Assembly: GCA_963841715.1 (NCBI GenBank)
Contig: CAWJDP010000004.1
Coordinates: 310,001 to 374,000 of the forward strand
Reading direction: 5' to 3'
Length of the DNA: 64,000 nucleotides
Origin: DASPWW01 sp963841715
Lineage (GTDB): Bacteria; Actinomycetota; Thermoleophilia; Solirubrobacterales; 70-9
The notes beneath the pieces are model-generated. The model was not told the origin of the DNA and did no database searches. It worked only from the letters and a program-made list of their open reading frames with translations. The stretch's first letter is position 1. The number at the start of each line of letters is the position of its first letter. A program made the translations under genes and the position numbers. Positions 61,914 to 64,000 of this stretch are shown in pieces.

Positions 61914-62927
61914 TCACGCGAGCGAACTCCACAGGCGCTCCTCGGCGTCGAGCACGGCCCGGGCCCGCTCCGCGATCCGCGCCCACTGCGCCGAGTCGGG
62001 CTCGTCGCTCTCGCTCGCCTCCTGAAGCGTCGCCGCGAGCGCTGTCCAGTCCGCCGAGGCCTCGGCCGCGAGGCGGGCCTCGTCGTAGCCGGCCTCGTCG
62101 AGGAACTCCGAGTACATGCGCCTGAAGTTGCCTCCGCCTGTCCCGCGCCGCTCGATCACCTGGTAGCAGAAGCGCGCGCACCACTCCCAGTCCTCGGCGG
62201 CCTCGGGCCAATCCCCGACCTCGACCGCGAACCGGCGCAGCGCCGGCAGGCCCTCGAAGTCGCCATGGGGGCTCTGCCCCCTCGCTCCCTCTTTGGGGGA
62301 GCTCCCCCGCGGCTCGAGCATCGTCTGCGCCGCGCGCTTCACGGCGCGCGGGATCGCCTCGCGCAGGTCGGCCACCTCGGTCCCGTCGGGGACGTGGAAC
62401 ATGTTCCCGGCGAGCGGGAAGACGGGGAAGTCGCCGTGGCGCGCCTCCTTGAGGCTCTCGAGCCGCGTCGTCTGCAGCTCCTCGAACCCGGTGTCCGACA
62501 GGTAGGCGAGCTCGCCGTCGTACCCGACGAGCACGACCGCGTGGCCGGGGAAGTGGGCCGAGCGGCCGTAGTGGTCGAGGTGGTAGAGGTCGGTGAGCAG
62601 GAGCGCCGGACGGCCCGAGTCGACGACCTCGCGGGCGAGCTCCCACGAGCGCTCGGGGTCCTCGTCCGTCTCGAGCTGCATCGGCGCGCTCGTCAGCTCG
62701 ACGAACTGCTCCTCGAGCCGCGCCGTGCGCCCGTTGGTGAACCGCGACGGGGACTGCCCGTCGAGGACGACGTAGTAGAAGCACGCGCCCGCGCCGAGCC
62801 CGAACGCCATCGCCTCCGAGTACTCGCGGCCGTGGAAGGCGAGCAGGTTGCGGAGCGCGGTCGAGCCGCAGTGGTTGCCGGGCACGTGGGTGTACCCGGC
62901 GACCATCGTCGTCTCAGTCGCCGCCAT
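61914..62927 (-). CDS. BtrH_N/DUF4872-family protein
   Basis: 337 residues. The papain-like BtrH_N signature NHCGSTALRNLLAFHG (nucleophile Cys near 20), HAVVLVGYDG (His, near 125) and ARHGDFPVFPLAG are visible, followed by the DUF4872 C-terminal region. BtrH of butirosin synthesis is an acyltransferase or cyclotransferase of this fold; a cysteine-based acyl transfer or protease role here is inferred. It lies 26 nt after the partial membrane gene. Confidence 0.85.
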   Translation of the reverse strand: MAATETTMVAGYTHVPGNHCGSTALRNLLAFHGREYSEAMAFGLGAGACFYYVVLDGQSPSRFTNGRTARLEEQFVELTSAPMQLETDEDPERSWELAREVVDSGRPALLLTDLYHLDHYGRSAHFPGHAVVLVGYDGELAYLSDTGFEELQTTRLESLKEARHGDFPVFPLAGNMFHVPDGTEVADLREAIPRAVKRAAQTMLEPRGSSPKEGARGQSPHGDFEGLPALRRFAVEVGDWPEAAEDWEWCARFCYQVIERRGTGGGNFRRMYSEFLDEAGYDEARLAAEASADWTALAATLQEASESDEPDSAQWARIAERARAVLDAEERLWSSLA

Positions 62928-62953
62928 CGCGGTGGATTGTTCCCGATTGGCGA

Positions 62954-64000
62954 TCAGGCGCGCGCCGCGCCCCCGAGCAGCCTCACGTAGGCGACCCGGG
63001 CGCGGAAGCTGTCGCGCATCTCGGCGTTGAGCCCGTCGATGAACTCCTCGCGATAGGTCGAGTCCGTGAGCATCGCGACCGCGAAGTTGAGCCCCGTGAA
63101 GGCCGCGATCGCGCCCGAGACCCGCAGCAGCTCGCCGGCGAGCTGGAATCGGTCGCCCGCGAACTCGAAGCTGAAGATCACGTCGCCGGAGTTGCCGATC
63201 CATTGCTGGAGGACGTTGGCATGGACCGCGACGACGCCGAAGACGACGAAGAACGCCCCGACCGCGACCGCGACGAACAGCACCTGGAGCGCCTCGCTCA
63301 CGAACAGGACGAGGCCGACGTTGATGCGCTGGCGGCGATCGAGCGCGATCTTCCCCGCCTCGCGCTCGATCTCCTCGACCTCGCGCGGCAGTCGGACGGC
63401 GAGGAACAGCGACCCGAGCCCGACGAAGATCGCCGCGAGGATCGCCAGCTCGGCGCCGGACGCGTCGGAGAAGACCTGCCACATCTCGGTCGTCAGGAAG
63501 AGGACGACGGCGAAGATCATCAGCAGCGGCACCGCACGGGTGATCAGCGCCAGCGAGGCGCCGAGCTGGCTGAAGAAGCGCCCGACCGCCCAGCGGACGA
63601 TCGCGAACATCCCGTAGCCAACGATCGCGTAGATGAGCAGCAGGAGCAGAAGGTTCGCCCCAGCGGTCAGCGAGGCGACGCCGAACTCGGCCCCGAAGAC
63701 CAGCGGCAGGATCGCGGGCACGAGCACGAACGCGGCGAGCTCGACGCGCCCGACCGAACGCGGGATGGCGAAGAACGCCCGCCCGCGGACTCGGTTGACG
63801 ATCCCGATCGCGGTCAATAGGATCGCGAGCCCGCCGGCCGCGGCGGCGACGTTGCCGAGCAGCGAGAAGTTGAACGAGGTCGCGACAAGCGTCTCGCCCA
63901 GGAACATGAACGCGAGCAGCGGCACGACGCGGTTGAAGACGTCGGTCGAGGCGCGGTAGCCCTCGATGAACAGCGGCAGGCCCGCGCGGCGAAAGCCCTG
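62954..64000 (-). CDS. Multi-pass membrane protein, 5' partial
   Basis: About 349 residues are visible and the frame is open to the right edge. There are at least eight hydrophobic helices, with the soluble VEEIEREAGKIALDRRQRIN segment in the middle. No family was recognised. It is upstream of and co-directional with the BtrH_N gene. Confidence 0.75.
   Translation of the reverse strand, partial: QGFRRAGLPLFIEGYRASTDVFNRVVPLLAFMFLGETLVATSFNFSLLGNVAAAAGGLAILLTAIGIVNRVRGRAFFAIPRSVGRVELAAFVLVPAILPLVFGAEFGVASLTAGANLLLLLLIYAIVGYGMFAIVRWAVGRFFSQLGASLALITRAVPLLMIFAVVLFLTTEMWQVFSDASGAELAILAAIFVGLGSLFLAVRLPREVEEIEREAGKIALDRRQRINVGLVLFVSEALQVLFVAVAVGAFFVVFGVVAVHANVLQQWIGNSGDVIFSFEFAGDRFQLAGELLRVSGAIAAFTGLNFAVAMLTDSTYREEFIDGLNAEMRDSFRARVAYVRLLGGAARA

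Overview
The window is a 64-kb chromosomal stretch of a very GC-rich actinobacterium, most likely class Thermoleophilia, order Solirubrobacterales. This is an inference from protein families: a secreted protein starting MSKLRKFRPSPAMIV with VKTK-type repeats, secreted proteins ending in a D-TPP-T / STFEC / DAAGN module, a FlgM-like gene, and high-GC actinobacterial operons. No rRNA, phage, insertion sequence or CRISPR array was seen. The gene content looks chromosomal and vertically inherited.

Layout. 0-7.8 kb: a degenerate M28-type membrane protein (cut by the window edge), a FlgM-like ORF, thiL, a methyltransferase, a GT87-like membrane glycosyltransferase coupled to a class A penicillin-binding protein, and an MscS channel. 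7.8-15.6 kb: an overlapping run HAD phosphatase / RDD-CPBP fusion / ABC ATPase / ABC permease, then an L,D-transpeptidase run ending in pyrE. 15.7-21.8 kb: an MFS exporter with a hydrolase-LuxR fusion regulator, small secreted and membrane proteins, and a PPOX protein. 21.9-26.3 kb: a SigX5-type sigma factor and two divergent ArsR-AHSA1 pairs with a DHA2 exporter. 26.4-28.5 kb: secreted proteins, a JmjC-like cupin and tRNA-Arg(CCT). 28.6-34.8 kb: an accessory-looking cluster of DUF7144, two SHOCT/DUF6325 cassettes, a MalT-type LuxR regulator and a DUF2252 protein. 34.9-39.3 kb: a minus-strand operon TlpA thioredoxin / NfeD / slipin / galT / unknown. 39.5-42.1 kb: an SF2 helicase. 42.1-49.8 kb: a nine-gene operon ccmABCD-hemA-hemC-cobA/hemD-SAM hydrolase-birA. 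49.8-54.3 kb: a cupredoxin, an aldehyde dehydrogenase, an RTX-like protein and rarA. 54.4-57.8 kb: an M20 peptidase / DUF1385 / methylmalonyl-CoA epimerase run. 57.8-64 kb: a 1352-residue secreted protein of unknown family, a BtrH_N/DUF4872 protein and a partial membrane protein.

How genes work together. The ccm and hem genes would supply heme and export it for cytochrome c assembly. The penicillin-binding protein, GT87-like enzyme and L,D-transpeptidase act on the envelope. The 28.6-34.8 kb cluster has two similar cassettes, each preceded at the same distance by the same imperfect inverted repeat (TTTCACCC-N7-GTGATG). This is the strongest candidate here for an undescribed regulated system.

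Two window-wide expression patterns stand out. At least thirteen genes have a TAnnnT hexamer 6-9 nt before the start codon, the pattern expected of leaderless mRNAs. Fourteen gene junctions overlap as NTGA, and two of these imply CTG start codons (GT87-like gene and pyrE); galT may be a third CTG start. Two short genes carry apparent single-base frameshifts.
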